Below are positions 8,426 through 16,407 of a stretch of 31,012 nucleotides of DNA, one piece after another. The translations under genes and the position numbers were made by a program. Numbering within the stretch: position 1 is the stretch's first letter; every line of letters starts with the position of its first letter. The notes under the pieces were generated by a model. The model was not told the DNA's origin. It saw only the letters and a program-made list of their open reading frames with translations, and made no database searches. Origin of the DNA: a virus; IMG/VR virus record IMGVR_UViG_3300011997_000009, positions 1 through 31,012 of that record, one strand, 5' to 3'.

Positions 8426-9829
8426 TTAGCTTGCGGCAGTCTCCAATCCGCCGACGGCGCCCAGGGCCATCAGACCGATCGTGAAGCGCTCCAACGCGCG
8501 GACCAGAATCTCGTCGGTCGTGAAGCCGGCCTCCTTCGAGGTCGCGATCTCCATGCCCTTGCGGACGCCGAGATACTGATAGGACACGTCGCCGAACAGG
8601 ACGAACACGGTGGAGACATTCGCGCTTGTATCGTAGGCGGGCATCACATCCACCCAGCGGATCGGAAAGCCGTCGAGGCTCGCGCCCTGGATGCCGTTCG
8701 CGATATAGGGCTTGTCGCCCGAGCTGTTCATCGCGGCCAGCGTCTGCTCGAACGTCGGGTGCATGTAATATGCCGAGGTGCCGAGCGCAGCGGCATCGAC
8801 CTTGGATCGGGTGAGGCGAAGATTCGCGAGGGTGATGTCGCTGTACTTTGTCTTCGTGGCAGCCTGCTGCACGACCTTCGAGTTGGTGATCGTCGAGTAC
8901 GTGAGTCCCTCGACGGCGCCCTGCGTGCTGCCATCGCCAACGAAGAAGAGCGTGTCTTCCGCCTTGGCCATCTGGCGCGCACAGTAGCGACCGAGGAATT
9001 GACCCATTGCGACAATCGAATCTTCATCCAATTCGGATGGCAGCGTGATGAGGCCGCCGGTTTTTTCCGGCGTGAAGGTCACGAATACGATCGTCGGTGA
9101 CTTCGCCGTGACGGCCGCACTGGAAGCGATCAACCCGAAAGCGGTGTCGGTGCCCAGCTGCGGGAGCTTGACGACGCCGGCGCCGAGCGGGAATACGGTG
9201 CCGTACTTGCGAGCCGCACCGAATTGGGAAACCAATTCAACGACCTCGCCCTGCCACTGCGTCGGGATCGGAATGTCGCTCGTGGTGAGAGATGCCTTGG
9301 CTTCGATGCCGAGGCATTCGCGAATCTTGGCCTCGACATCGCTAACGCGGAGATTGCTGAGCTTGTCCTGATTGCGCGCAGCGAGCAGGTAAACGCCGCC
9401 GAGGAATTTTGCGGCCCCATCGGACAGGAAGCCAGGCTTCGGTGCACGCTGGGAGATCGCGCTCTGAGCCAGCGAGAGCCGGCGGAACTCGATCATTTCC
9501 TTCTGCACTTCAGCGACGAGCTTCACAACTGACTCGTAGTCGCCTCTGTTTTTCTCGATGGCCTTTTCGATCTCGTCGATCTTGCCGAGGCGCTTGTTGA
9601 TCGCTTCGAGGGAATCGACGAGGGTCTTGTTGACCTGCTTCGTTTCCTCTTCGGAGGTGATGCCGAGGGCGAGCGGGGCCATGTGCAGGCCGCCGGTCTT
9701 GAGCAGATTATAGGCAGTCATCAGCGTGACCGCTGCGACCCAGAGAAGCACCGGCTTGGCGCTGTCGAAGCCTCGCGCGAAGAGCAGCGAGAGGCAGTTG
9801 AACTTTAGCTTGTGAGCAAACGATTTCAT
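8426..9829 (-). CDS. HK97-fold major capsid protein
   Basis: 467 aa. Residues 60-125 form a charged coiled coil (INKRLGKIDEIEKAIEKN, VAEVQKEMIEFRR), the usual scaffolding delta domain removed by the prohead protease. The rest has capsid-family features: VKLPQLGTDTAFG, FTPEKTGGLITLPSELDEDS, the helix MGQFLGRYCARQMAKAEDTLFFVGDG, and a closing segment YQYLGVRKGMEIATSKEAGF. The start is unusual. Residues 1-50 contain a hydrophobic stretch (KPVLLWVAAVTLMTAYNLL) that looks like a membrane or signal segment. An internal ATG at 9682 (MAPLALGITSEEE) would avoid it. The protease gene directly upstream supports the call. Confidence 0.85.
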   Translation of the reverse strand: MKSFAHKLKFNCLSLLFARGFDSAKPVLLWVAAVTLMTAYNLLKTGGLHMAPLALGITSEEETKQVNKTLVDSLEAINKRLGKIDEIEKAIEKNRGDYESVVKLVAEVQKEMIEFRRLSLAQSAISQRAPKPGFLSDGAAKFLGGVYLLAARNQDKLSNLRVSDVEAKIRECLGIEAKASLTTSDIPIPTQWQGEVVELVSQFGAARKYGTVFPLGAGVVKLPQLGTDTAFGLIASSAAVTAKSPTIVFVTFTPEKTGGLITLPSELDEDSIVAMGQFLGRYCARQMAKAEDTLFFVGDGSTQGAVEGLTYSTITNSKVVQQAATKTKYSDITLANLRLTRSKVDAAALGTSAYYMHPTFEQTLAAMNSSGDKPYIANGIQGASLDGFPIRWVDVMPAYDTSANVSTVFVLFGDVSYQYLGVRKGMEIATSKEAGFTTDEILVRALERFTIGLMALGAVGGLETAAS

Positions 9830-9836
9830 GTGAGAT

Positions 9837-9854
9837 GTCCGCGCGTGGGCGGAC
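9837..9854. other. Small hairpin ahead of the capsid gene
   Basis: GTCCGC and GCGGAC flank a 6-base loop in the 32-bp gap between the protease and capsid genes. A run of six T follows on the + strand, but the genes here are read leftward. The structure would therefore lie in the 5' leader or inter-gene segment of capsid mRNA, preceded by an A-run. A role in mRNA stability or translation is a guess. Confidence 0.35.
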
Positions 9855-9861
9855 GGATTTT

Positions 9862-10581
9862 TTAGAGGTGGGATTGTATCGACGCTATCAATGCGAGCTT
9901 CGTCCGCGGAGAGGTGGCGTCGGCGTCCGCGGAGATGGCGGCCGGCGCTACGTTTTTCGATGCTGCAACTGCAGCGGCAAATTTATCGATGTCCTCCTCG
10001 TTGAGGCATCCGGCTTTATAGGCACGCGCCAAAGCGTTCGGATTCGCACCGATCACGCACGCGCTGAGTTCAATCTGTTGCTGCTTGATGTAGATCGTGC
10101 CAACCTTGGCCGCGATTTCTGCGGACAGCTTCATGTCCATGGCGGCTTGGGAATGCTCGGCGGCATTAGTCCAACGCGAAGTTGCCTTCACGGGTACAAA
10201 TCCGACGGATACCGCTTTGAGAAAATGAGCGACCGTCATTTTCCAGCCGAGATCGGCGAGCGGGTTGCCAATGCCGATCGCCCACTGCACGCCTTCAATC
10301 AACTGGCCTTTCTCGATCCGCCAGGAGATCACGCGACCAAGAAGTTTCTCGATGGTGCTGTAATCGTGGCTGTCGGGAAACGGCGCATTTTTCTCGAAGA
10401 TGTCGAACATCCAACCGCTCGCGCTCACGATCTCGTTGTAGCAGTCGAGCGTTTCGTCGCTGGCGACATATTCACAGGTGCCGTCTTTCTCGGAAAGCAC
10501 GCGAACCGTAGGATGAATTTCGCGGCGAAGCGGCGCGGAGAGCCCGGCGCGTGCAAGGAGAGTTTGGAGATCGGTTTTCAT
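9862..10581 (-). CDS. HK97-type prohead protease
   Basis: 239 aa. The layout fits the U35 herpesvirus-assemblin-like serine proteases. A core strand (ETLDCYNEIVSASGW) is followed by a helix and FPDSHDYS, containing the conserved His (about H72). LKAVSVGFVP contains the catalytic Ser (about S124) in the typical 'vSiGF.p' context. The C-terminal 70 residues are Ala-rich and likely self-cleaved. The enzyme matures the capsid by removing the delta domain of the adjacent major capsid protein. The start overlaps the stop of the portal-MuF gene by four bases. Confidence 0.85.
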   Translation of the reverse strand: MKTDLQTLLARAGLSAPLRREIHPTVRVLSEKDGTCEYVASDETLDCYNEIVSASGWMFDIFEKNAPFPDSHDYSTIEKLLGRVISWRIEKGQLIEGVQWAIGIGNPLADLGWKMTVAHFLKAVSVGFVPVKATSRWTNAAEHSQAAMDMKLSAEIAAKVGTIYIKQQQIELSACVIGANPNALARAYKAGCLNEEDIDKFAAAVAASKNVAPAAISADADATSPRTKLALIASIQSHL

Positions 10582-12857
10582 GAATCGGAAGATTTGGGGG
10601 CGGCGACGGAGATGCTGACGCAGTGGCAGTTGATGACGTTGGCGGCGCTGCCGCCTTCTTCGCCGGGGTACATGAGCGACTCACCATCGACGACGAAGGG
10701 CTCATCGATCGGGATCGCGCGCTCGGGCGGATAGTCGGCACCGGCCTGCAGGTGCGCGGCACGCACGTTGTCGTTGCCGCTCGTGAGCCAGGCTTTGTAC
10801 TGCACGCCGGCCTGCTTCATCGCCTGATCGCGGCCGGCACCATAGGCGGCGCCTGTCTCCGTGAGCGCGATACTCTTCGCGCGCTCGTCGCTGATGCCGT
10901 TGAAGGCGCCGCGCACGCGTGCGGCGAGTTCATCGGCGGTGTCGCCTTTGTTGAGACCTTCTTCGAGCGTGGCTTTGATTTCCTCGTAGATTGAGGTCGG
11001 CACGTCGCGCAGCTTGTTCTCGCGGCCCGCGAGGAAATCGAGCACCTCGGCCGCAGGATACGTGAATGGATCATCCTTGCCCACTTCTCCGAGCAGTTGC
11101 TCACCGGCGGTCTGCAGCGCAGACTTCTGCTGCTTGCGCATAGTGGCCGTGAAGGCGTCGGTGAATTTCGCGAGGTCGAAAAGGAAATCGACGGCAGCCG
11201 CCTTCGTGGTTGCCGAGCGCTCCAGGCCAGCGCCGGCCATGCTGTCGAGCTTGCGCAAGACTTCCTGCCGCGCACCCATGACGACGCGGCCGATGGCGCT
11301 TTGGAAACTCTTCACCGTCGCGCGGCGTTTCGACATCAGCGTTTTCCACTGGGCGATTTGCTTCGGGGTCTGCGCTTTGTTCTCCGCGGGCTGAAGGCTG
11401 GTCTTAAACGCGAGATGCGCGGGGCATTGGCAGCGGAACATCGCGAACTCGTCGGACGGCTCATCGGGGACGGTTCGCCCTACCTTTTCGCAGGACATGC
11501 GCGAGCGCGTGGCGATGAGCGCCTTGATCTGCGCGATCTCGGGCAGGTCGGGTGTGACGTTCTTTGGTTCGGCGAGCGTGGGGTCCTTCGAGGGATCGAC
11601 GGCCGGCGTGGCATCGCCCGTCGCCGAAACGCTGAAGGGCAGATAACCAACGTCCCAGCCGGGGAAAGGATCGAGACCGAGATCGAGGTAATCGTTCGCG
11701 ACGGAGACCGGCACGCCGACGCCCCAGAGCTTGAGCAGGGAATCAATGCGGCCGTTGCGCACCTCGACCATGACGGGATGATCATCCCAGTCGAGTTCGG
11801 CGGTAAGCGTGCGGCCAGCCATGCGGCTGCCGACCTTCGCGAGCGTGCTGGCGATCGCGTTGCCTGTCGGCATGCATGTCGCGGTGATGAGCTGGTAGCG
11901 GTCGCTGTCTTTGCCGACCGAATACGATTGCTTCACCGTTGCCATCGACGGCGGAACGCCGAAAGCAATGAAGATTTCCTGCGCGGAGAGTGAGAGCGTG
12001 CCGAGGAGATCGGTGCTGGCGGAGCGCTCGGGCGGGCGCTCGATCGTGATGTCGCCGGTGAAAAAGGAATCGACCGCGATACCACGACGCAGCGAGGCAC
12101 GCTTCGCGCGGAGATCGGCTTTGATTTGATCGCGCTGCGCATCGTCAACGACGCCGTTCTTCGCGATGACGTTCATCCCCTGATCGCCGTTGTTCCGCAT
12201 CAGATCGCGGATGTAAACGCCGGTGGAGAACGCGCTCTCGCTCGCGATGCGCGCGGCGGCCAGCGCGCCCACGCCGCGCCAGTCGTCATACGCATTGTAA
12301 TCTTTCCAGTGCACGACCTGCTCAGGCAGGAGGATGATCTGCCGGCCGCCGGGTTCGGAGTACCGCCAGCCGACAAGCGTATCGCCCTGCACGATGACCT
12401 GCATGCGCGACGGGTTCGCAATGATGAAGGGCGTGAGTGAGGCGGGATTGCGCGACGCGGTGGCGAGCAGCCACGCGTCATCGAAGAGCAGAAAGAATTC
12501 GCCTTCGCCGGAGGCCCACGAAGCGAGATCGCGCAGCACATCGGCGCGCGTGAGGCGTGGCTGCGCGGCGCCGAGCGTCTTCGGCCCGAGAGCGGGCGCT
12601 TCCCACCAGGCGACGAAGGCAGGATCGGTGACCTCGTTTTCGCCGTCGTAGAATTTCAACGCCCGGCCGGAGATTTCTCCCGAGATGGCGCGTTGCGCGG
12701 CGCGTATCCAGGAGGATTGACTATAGGGCTCGCTGAGCCGGTTGGGCTGGACGTTGTCGGCCATATCGTCGCCGCGCGACCACGACGCGGCGAACGCGGC
12801 GAAGGATTTGCCCGTGACGGCGAAGAGAGCTGCGTTGACGCGTGCGGCGAAACTCAT
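10578..12857 (-). CDS. Portal protein fused to MuF-like minor head protein
   Basis: 759 aa. Roughly residues 35-430 look like an HK97/Mu-type portal: LASWASGEGEFFLLFDDAW, RMQVIVQGDTLVGWRYSEPG, VVHWKDYNAYDDWRGVGALA (the conserved 'r.iS.l' type loop), and IFIAFGVPPSMA, the family's 'afgVPp..l' motif. A Cys-bearing linker follows near residue 475 (FRCQCPAHLAF). The C-terminal 200 residues resemble Mu gpF: a helical repeat region, IALTETGAAYGAGRDQAMKQ, and a final NVINCHCVS, the metal-binding 'N..NCrC' motif. Portal and MuF proteins are separate genes in Mu but act at the same vertex, so the fusion is functionally sensible. The large terminase gene lies four bases upstream. Confidence 0.85.
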   Translation of the reverse strand: MSFAARVNAALFAVTGKSFAAFAASWSRGDDMADNVQPNRLSEPYSQSSWIRAAQRAISGEISGRALKFYDGENEVTDPAFVAWWEAPALGPKTLGAAQPRLTRADVLRDLASWASGEGEFFLLFDDAWLLATASRNPASLTPFIIANPSRMQVIVQGDTLVGWRYSEPGGRQIILLPEQVVHWKDYNAYDDWRGVGALAAARIASESAFSTGVYIRDLMRNNGDQGMNVIAKNGVVDDAQRDQIKADLRAKRASLRRGIAVDSFFTGDITIERPPERSASTDLLGTLSLSAQEIFIAFGVPPSMATVKQSYSVGKDSDRYQLITATCMPTGNAIASTLAKVGSRMAGRTLTAELDWDDHPVMVEVRNGRIDSLLKLWGVGVPVSVANDYLDLGLDPFPGWDVGYLPFSVSATGDATPAVDPSKDPTLAEPKNVTPDLPEIAQIKALIATRSRMSCEKVGRTVPDEPSDEFAMFRCQCPAHLAFKTSLQPAENKAQTPKQIAQWKTLMSKRRATVKSFQSAIGRVVMGARQEVLRKLDSMAGAGLERSATTKAAAVDFLFDLAKFTDAFTATMRKQQKSALQTAGEQLLGEVGKDDPFTYPAAEVLDFLAGRENKLRDVPTSIYEEIKATLEEGLNKGDTADELAARVRGAFNGISDERAKSIALTETGAAYGAGRDQAMKQAGVQYKAWLTSGNDNVRAAHLQAGADYPPERAIPIDEPFVVDGESLMYPGEEGGSAANVINCHCVSISVAAPKSSDS

Positions 12858-12861
12858 GGGG

Positions 12862-14220
12862 TCAGCAAAGGGTCAGGGAGATGGTGGTGGCGCGCTCGCC
12901 GGCGGCGCGCATGGCCAGTGCAAGGGCGGTGCAGCGGTCGCTGTGACCTTCGGCCGTGCGCGGGGCGGCGTAGCTGTACTCTCCATTGCGCACGATCTGT
13001 TTCATCGCGTGAAAATCCTCGCGGCACGCCGTTGAGATCGGCACACGGACTTTCGTCGGCGCTTCGAAAGCGCGGCGAAGTTTCGGAAAAATATCGCGCT
13101 TAAAATTTGCAGTGAAGGTGCACAATTCGATCTTGCCGAACTTGTGCTTCGCCGGATCCCACTCGCCGTGACGTTTCACCAGGTAATCACCAAGGCCGAT
13201 ACCAGGGCCGGTATAATCGAAGCAAACACGGCTCGCCCGCTCGATCCGGTGCTCAAGCATTTTTTCTTGGTCCGGCGTGGAGATGCCGCGCTCGCATAAT
13301 ACTTCGCGGGTCATCTGAATATCGCCGACGCGCTCCAGCGCATAGCACACGGTGGGATCGTTCGTGCGGCCAAAGTCGATCCCGAGCACGACGGAGTTGC
13401 CGCCGCGCACATCCCAGAACGCCGGATCACAAAACTCGCTGGCCTCCGCACTCTCGGCCAGCGCGATTACATCATATGGCAGGAGCACGTTCGAGGAATC
13501 GAGAAACTCGCACTCGAACTCCTGCGCGAAGCCTTCGGGGTCATCCATCGCCTCGCGCAGCTCTTCGATGTCGATCGCGAGGCCGGCCGCTTTAGCATCG
13601 TGGATCGTGACCTTGCGGCAGTTCCATTTTTGTTTCCGTGCGGGATCAGGGCTGACAAAATTCTTTTCCCAGATCGACCACACCATGTCGCCCTTGCCGT
13701 TGGGCGTCGTGATTACGCGGACCTTCTTCTGCCCGCCGCGCAGCGGATTGGTGATCGAGGGCAGCAGTGCGCGCCAGGTCTCGTTTACTTTTTCGAAAAA
13801 GCCGAACTCGGTAAGGAGCACGTTCGCGGAAAAACCGCGCACCGTCTCCGGTTTGCCTGGCACGGCGATCACGCGGCTCTGGTTGGGCAACACGATCGTG
13901 CTCGATTTGAGGAGCGACTGCGGGCCGGCCTCGCGCTCCTCCAAAATATCTTCGATCGCGTATTTGAAGGCCTCGCACCATTCCTTGGCCTTCGCGAGCG
14001 TCTCCTGCGACTGGCGCTCGGAGGGGCCGGCGATCAACCAGGTGTTCTTCGGCGTGCGATAGGAATCCTCGATCACGGCCTCGGTGGCCGTGAAGTCCTT
14101 GCCGGTCTGCCGTGCCCAGAGGTCGAACTGGAAACGCGCGCTATCGTTCGCCGATTCCCGTTGATACGGGAGGAGGAGCGATTTTGGGCTGAACGTTTTC
14201 TTTGAGGAGCGGATAGACAT
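12862..14220 (-). CDS. terL: Terminase large subunit
   Basis: 452 aa from the ATG at 14220, which overlaps the preceding stop (ATGA). The frame remains open upstream, but that part is a shadow of two other genes. Residues 30-45 hold a Walker A-like motif (FDLWARQTGKDF). The Walker B region near 133-141 reads NVLLTEFGF, with Thr where Asp is usual. VRVITTPNGKGD is the ATPase coupling motif. The nuclease domain begins at VLGIDFGRTNDPTVCYALE, with FDYTGPGIGLGDYLVKRHG and EGHSDRCTALALAMRAAG following. The protein would package headful DNA, as gp28 does in Mu. Neighbouring small-terminase-like and portal genes confirm the context. Confidence 0.85.
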   Translation of the reverse strand: MSIRSSKKTFSPKSLLLPYQRESANDSARFQFDLWARQTGKDFTATEAVIEDSYRTPKNTWLIAGPSERQSQETLAKAKEWCEAFKYAIEDILEEREAGPQSLLKSSTIVLPNQSRVIAVPGKPETVRGFSANVLLTEFGFFEKVNETWRALLPSITNPLRGGQKKVRVITTPNGKGDMVWSIWEKNFVSPDPARKQKWNCRKVTIHDAKAAGLAIDIEELREAMDDPEGFAQEFECEFLDSSNVLLPYDVIALAESAEASEFCDPAFWDVRGGNSVVLGIDFGRTNDPTVCYALERVGDIQMTREVLCERGISTPDQEKMLEHRIERASRVCFDYTGPGIGLGDYLVKRHGEWDPAKHKFGKIELCTFTANFKRDIFPKLRRAFEAPTKVRVPISTACREDFHAMKQIVRNGEYSYAAPRTAEGHSDRCTALALAMRAAGERATTISLTLC

Positions 14221-14732
14221 CAGGCGTGGATTCCAAACACGGCCTTGATCCGTGATTCCTTTTCCTCGGGTGTCAGATCCTCGTCGCCAGCGATACCCTT
14301 CGCTTGCTTTGCCTGCTCGGCGGCGGCCTCCAGGAGCGCGACCCGGCGCTCGGCCAGCTGCTGCTCTTGTTCCTTTAGCCGGAGTTTCCGCAGGGCGACG
14401 TGCGACTCGATGTCCTGCGTCGCGATCGTGAACTGCTCGAAGGCAATGTGCGCTGCTTCCGAGGACTGCTCGGCATTCAGCCGCAGATTCGGATTGGCCG
14501 TGAGCGCTTGCTGGAACTGCTGCGCGTAAACCGCAACCCGCTCCAAGGGCCGCGAAAAGGGATACCACGCCAAGAACTTTTGCAGCATGCTGACGGACAC
14601 CTTCACGCCATGATTCGTCCTGACCCACTCCACCCCGAGAGGCAGCGTGATCTTGACAGTGGCCTCCCAGATCGCCTTTTGAACGGCGTCGGGCAGGTTC
14701 TTCAGAATGGCGTCGCCGCGTGGCTTTTTCAT
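14220..14732 (-). CDS. Small terminase-like protein (Mu gp27 position)
   Basis: 170 aa. The N-terminal half has LKNLPDAVQKAIWEATVKI followed by GVEWVRTNHGVKVSVSMLQK, resembling the DNA-binding end of the DUF3486/Mu gp27 family, where a helix-turn-helix motif chooses packaging DNA. The C-terminal half is a charged helical region (LRLKEQEQQLAERRVALLEA). In Mu-like phages this gene directly precedes the large terminase, as here, with overlapping stop and start. The family link is by motif and position, not by a full-length match. Confidence 0.6.
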   Translation of the reverse strand: MKKPRGDAILKNLPDAVQKAIWEATVKITLPLGVEWVRTNHGVKVSVSMLQKFLAWYPFSRPLERVAVYAQQFQQALTANPNLRLNAEQSSEAAHIAFEQFTIATQDIESHVALRKLRLKEQEQQLAERRVALLEAAAEQAKQAKGIAGDEDLTPEEKESRIKAVFGIHA

Positions 14733-15124
14733 GCATTGCGGGTTTGGCTGATGGCGAGGCCGGGAAACATCCGATGGCCAAAGTAGGGGTTTGGCTGATG
14801 CAGGGAGGCCTCTGGTTGCCTTGCATAGGCTCTTGCATGCCTTGCAGAGCTTCGACCCTTGGTGTTGGTACGGCCAAACGCGCTAAAGCGAAAAGAATGG
14901 CCTCCAGCCGTCCGAGCCGCGGATTCGGCCCGGACGGCGTGCTGAGCCGGCATGCTTCCCATTGGGTTTAGTTCCAAATTACACAGCTGGCCGGCAGCGT
15001 GGGCGGGAAGATAAGCCGCCGTATTGCTTGCGCCGACAACAACAACGGCGCCTGTATCGAGACAGGAACCGGCCAGCTGGTTAGACTCCGCAGCGCGGAA
15101 AGAGATTGGAGCGATGGCGGTCAT
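14729..15124 (-). CDS. Hypothetical protein of unusual composition
   Basis: 131 aa. The frame joins both neighbours tightly: its ATG overlaps the upstream stop (TGATG) and its stop overlaps the downstream start (ATGA), which argues that it is translated. The product (MTAIAPISFRAAESNQLAGS onward) resembles no family I know and is rich in Ala, Ser, Arg and His. The C-terminus carries many His, Pro and aromatic residues. The underlying DNA holds long inverted repeats and a direct repeat, so part of it may be inserted DNA kept in frame by chance. Confidence 0.45.
   Translation of the reverse strand: MTAIAPISFRAAESNQLAGSCLDTGAVVVVGASNTAAYLPAHAAGQLCNLELNPMGSMPAQHAVRAESAARTAGGHSFRFSAFGRTNTKGRSSARHARAYARQPEASLHQPNPYFGHRMFPGLAISQTRNA
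14984..15079. repeat. Inverted repeat with 11-bp arms
   Basis: CAGCTGGCCGG at 14984-14994 is repeated in inverted orientation as CCGGCCAGCTG at 15069-15079, followed directly by GTTAGAC. Smaller hairpins lie inside (GCGCCG...CGGCGC and CTGT...ACAG). The whole block sits in the frame of the 131-aa hypothetical gene. It looks like a structured recombination or regulatory site, but lacks the unpaired spacers of the attC sites at 27-28 kb. Confidence 0.5.
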
Positions 15125-15246
15125 CAGATGAGGCCGCAGGCGGCGAGCGCGAGCGCGCCGAAGAGCAGGCAGAAGCCAGTCACGACCAGGATCGCGACGA
15201 CTTTCATCGCGTTGATCGAATCCTGGTATTGGTCGGGAGTGAGCAT
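15124..15246 (-). CDS. Small membrane protein, 40 aa
   Basis: A short frame starting MLTPDQYQDSINAMKVVAIL continues as one hydrophobic helix (VVTGFCLLFGALALAACGLI) and stops. The stop overlaps the start of the next leftward gene (TGATG), and the start lies four bases after the upstream stop, so it fits the operon spacing. Position among the lysis-region genes suggests a holin or holin accessory, but the sequence alone shows only a single transmembrane segment. Confidence 0.55.
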   Translation of the reverse strand: MLTPDQYQDSINAMKVVAILVVTGFCLLFGALALAACGLI

Positions 15247-15250
15247 GGCT

Positions 15251-15514
15251 TCAGGGATTCTGCGCCAGCCAGAGTCGGCCGGCGTCCGTCATGTCGAATT
15301 TGCGGCCACGCTCCGTCTTCACTGCTACGCAGAGCCGATCGATATCGATCGCACGGATCGCAGCATCGATCTCGGCCGTGGTCGGCTGGAGATAATCGAT
15401 CTTCACCTCGCAGGATTCGCGAAGCGGCAGTTCAAGCACGGGATAGCCCTGGCAATCAGCCAGGGAGCGGAGCAGTGCCCGCTTGATGAGAAACGCGCGG
15501 TCGCCGGGGCTCAT
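15251..15514 (-). CDS. Hypothetical phage protein
   Basis: 87 aa, MSPGDRAFLIKRALLRSLAD onward. The pattern of helix, strand (CEVKIDYLQPT), helix (TAEIDAAIRAID), strand pair (CVAVKTERGRKFDMTDAGRL) and a final helix looks like a winged-helix fold. Proteins of this size and position occur in Mu-like phages between the lysis genes and the small terminase (Mu gp25/gp26 region). I do not recognise a specific family. Its start overlaps the upstream stop (ATGA). Confidence 0.65.
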   Translation of the reverse strand: MSPGDRAFLIKRALLRSLADCQGYPVLELPLRESCEVKIDYLQPTTAEIDAAIRAIDIDRLCVAVKTERGRKFDMTDAGRLWLAQNP

Positions 15515-15930
15515 TTGAAAATGCCTTTGAGCTGGCCGCGGATTTCGCCGAGGCCGGTGAGCACATCGCCCAGGCGGTTCGTGAGGCCGAGATTGTCGGC
15601 CTTCATCTCGCTGCGGATGTTGGCTTGCTCTACTTTGATTTCGGAAAGCGCCTTCGACTGCTGGAGATTTTGATCCGTGACCACGCCCACGCCAATCTTC
15701 AGCTCTTCGATTTCCTTATGCATCTTCTCGCGGGACTCCGAGCCGGCTTTCGACAGCGCCGCGAGGCGGGCATCGACTTCGTTCTTCAGCTCTTCGTGTT
15801 CCTGTTTGCTCGCGAACTCCTGATGCAGCGGGGGATTCCGGCGCATGCCCCAGAGCGCAGAGACGACGAGGATGATCGCAATCAGGCACCCGCAGAAAAT
15901 TCCGAACTGAGTGAAAGTGACGTTTTCCAT
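15511..15930 (-). CDS. Membrane-anchored coiled-coil protein
   Basis: About 139 aa from the ATG at 15930; a GTG one codon earlier is also possible. Residues 10-30 form one transmembrane helix (FGIFCGCLIAIILVVSALWG). The rest is a charged coiled coil (EHEELKNEVDARLAALSKAG through EIKVEQANIRSEMK). This layout fits an inner-membrane spanin-like or other lysis accessory protein. The neighbouring gene encodes a lipoprotein, so the two could form an i-spanin/o-spanin pair. That is inference from topology and adjacency. Confidence 0.65.
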   Translation of the reverse strand: MENVTFTQFGIFCGCLIAIILVVSALWGMRRNPPLHQEFASKQEHEELKNEVDARLAALSKAGSESREKMHKEIEELKIGVGVVTDQNLQQSKALSEIKVEQANIRSEMKADNLGLTNRLGDVLTGLGEIRGQLKGIFK

Positions 15931-15936
15931 CACGAG

Positions 15937-16407
15937 TTATTTCGCGGCGGGCGTGGGTTGGGCCGCGAGAATGGCGAGCGCGTCGTTGAGGCCGTCGCGG
16001 AATGCGCCGATGTAGAGCTTCACGGTCGGGTCGGCCGTGCTCACCACCTGCGTCTGATAGGTGGATACGTAGGCGGTGTAGATTGTCTGAGCGAGCGAGG
16101 TGAACACGATCGCATCAGTGGGCGGCAGGCCTTTGCGGGCGCACACATCGGCGACGAAGCGAGCGATCACTGCAGGGCTGAGCTGCGCGTTCTCCGTTGC
16201 GATTGCGTCGATGCCGGCGACGAGCGCCTCGGCGGCGGGGATGTAGAGCGGATTCTTGGCGAGCGAAAGCGTGGCCGCAGTGGAAACCGTGATACGCACA
16301 GCGGTCGCGCCTTGCTCGGGAGAAGGCTTGGAGAGTTGCGGGCCAGAGGCGCAGCCGGCAAAGGCCAGGGCCGTGAGAGTGAGGGTGAGAGTGACGAGGT
16401 TTTTCAT
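15937..16407 (-). CDS. Lipoprotein in the lysis region
   Basis: 156 aa from the ATG at 16407, chosen because it gives a clean lipoprotein signal: MKNLVTLTLTLTALAFAGCA, with lipobox AFAGC. The mature part is mostly helical (AVRITVSTAATLSLAKNPLY, AAEALVAGIDAIATENAQLS, KLYIGAFRDGLNDALAIL). It overlaps the holin-like gene by four bases. An outer-membrane spanin role is possible beside the membrane coiled-coil protein, though it is larger than most o-spanins. The longer upstream frame is a shadow of the holin-like gene. Confidence 0.65.
   Translation of the reverse strand: MKNLVTLTLTLTALAFAGCASGPQLSKPSPEQGATAVRITVSTAATLSLAKNPLYIPAAEALVAGIDAIATENAQLSPAVIARFVADVCARKGLPPTDAIVFTSLAQTIYTAYVSTYQTQVVSTADPTVKLYIGAFRDGLNDALAILAAQPTPAAK

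Noticed and set aside
11097-11993. A 298-codon rightward frame inside the portal-MuF gene
   Set aside because: Antisense shadow of a well recognised gene; the product is Arg/Gly/Asp-rich with no domain.
14221-14877. N-terminal extension of the large terminase
   Set aside because: The frame is open, but the stretch overlaps the small-terminase-like gene entirely and lacks any terminase feature; the ATG at 14220 is coupled to the previous stop.
14984-15086. An attC-like site: 11-bp inverted arms followed by GTTAGAC
   Set aside because: GTTAGAC fits the GTTRRRY core, but there is no matching RYYYAAC core on the other side and no unpaired spacer between arm and core, unlike the three sites at 27-28 kb.
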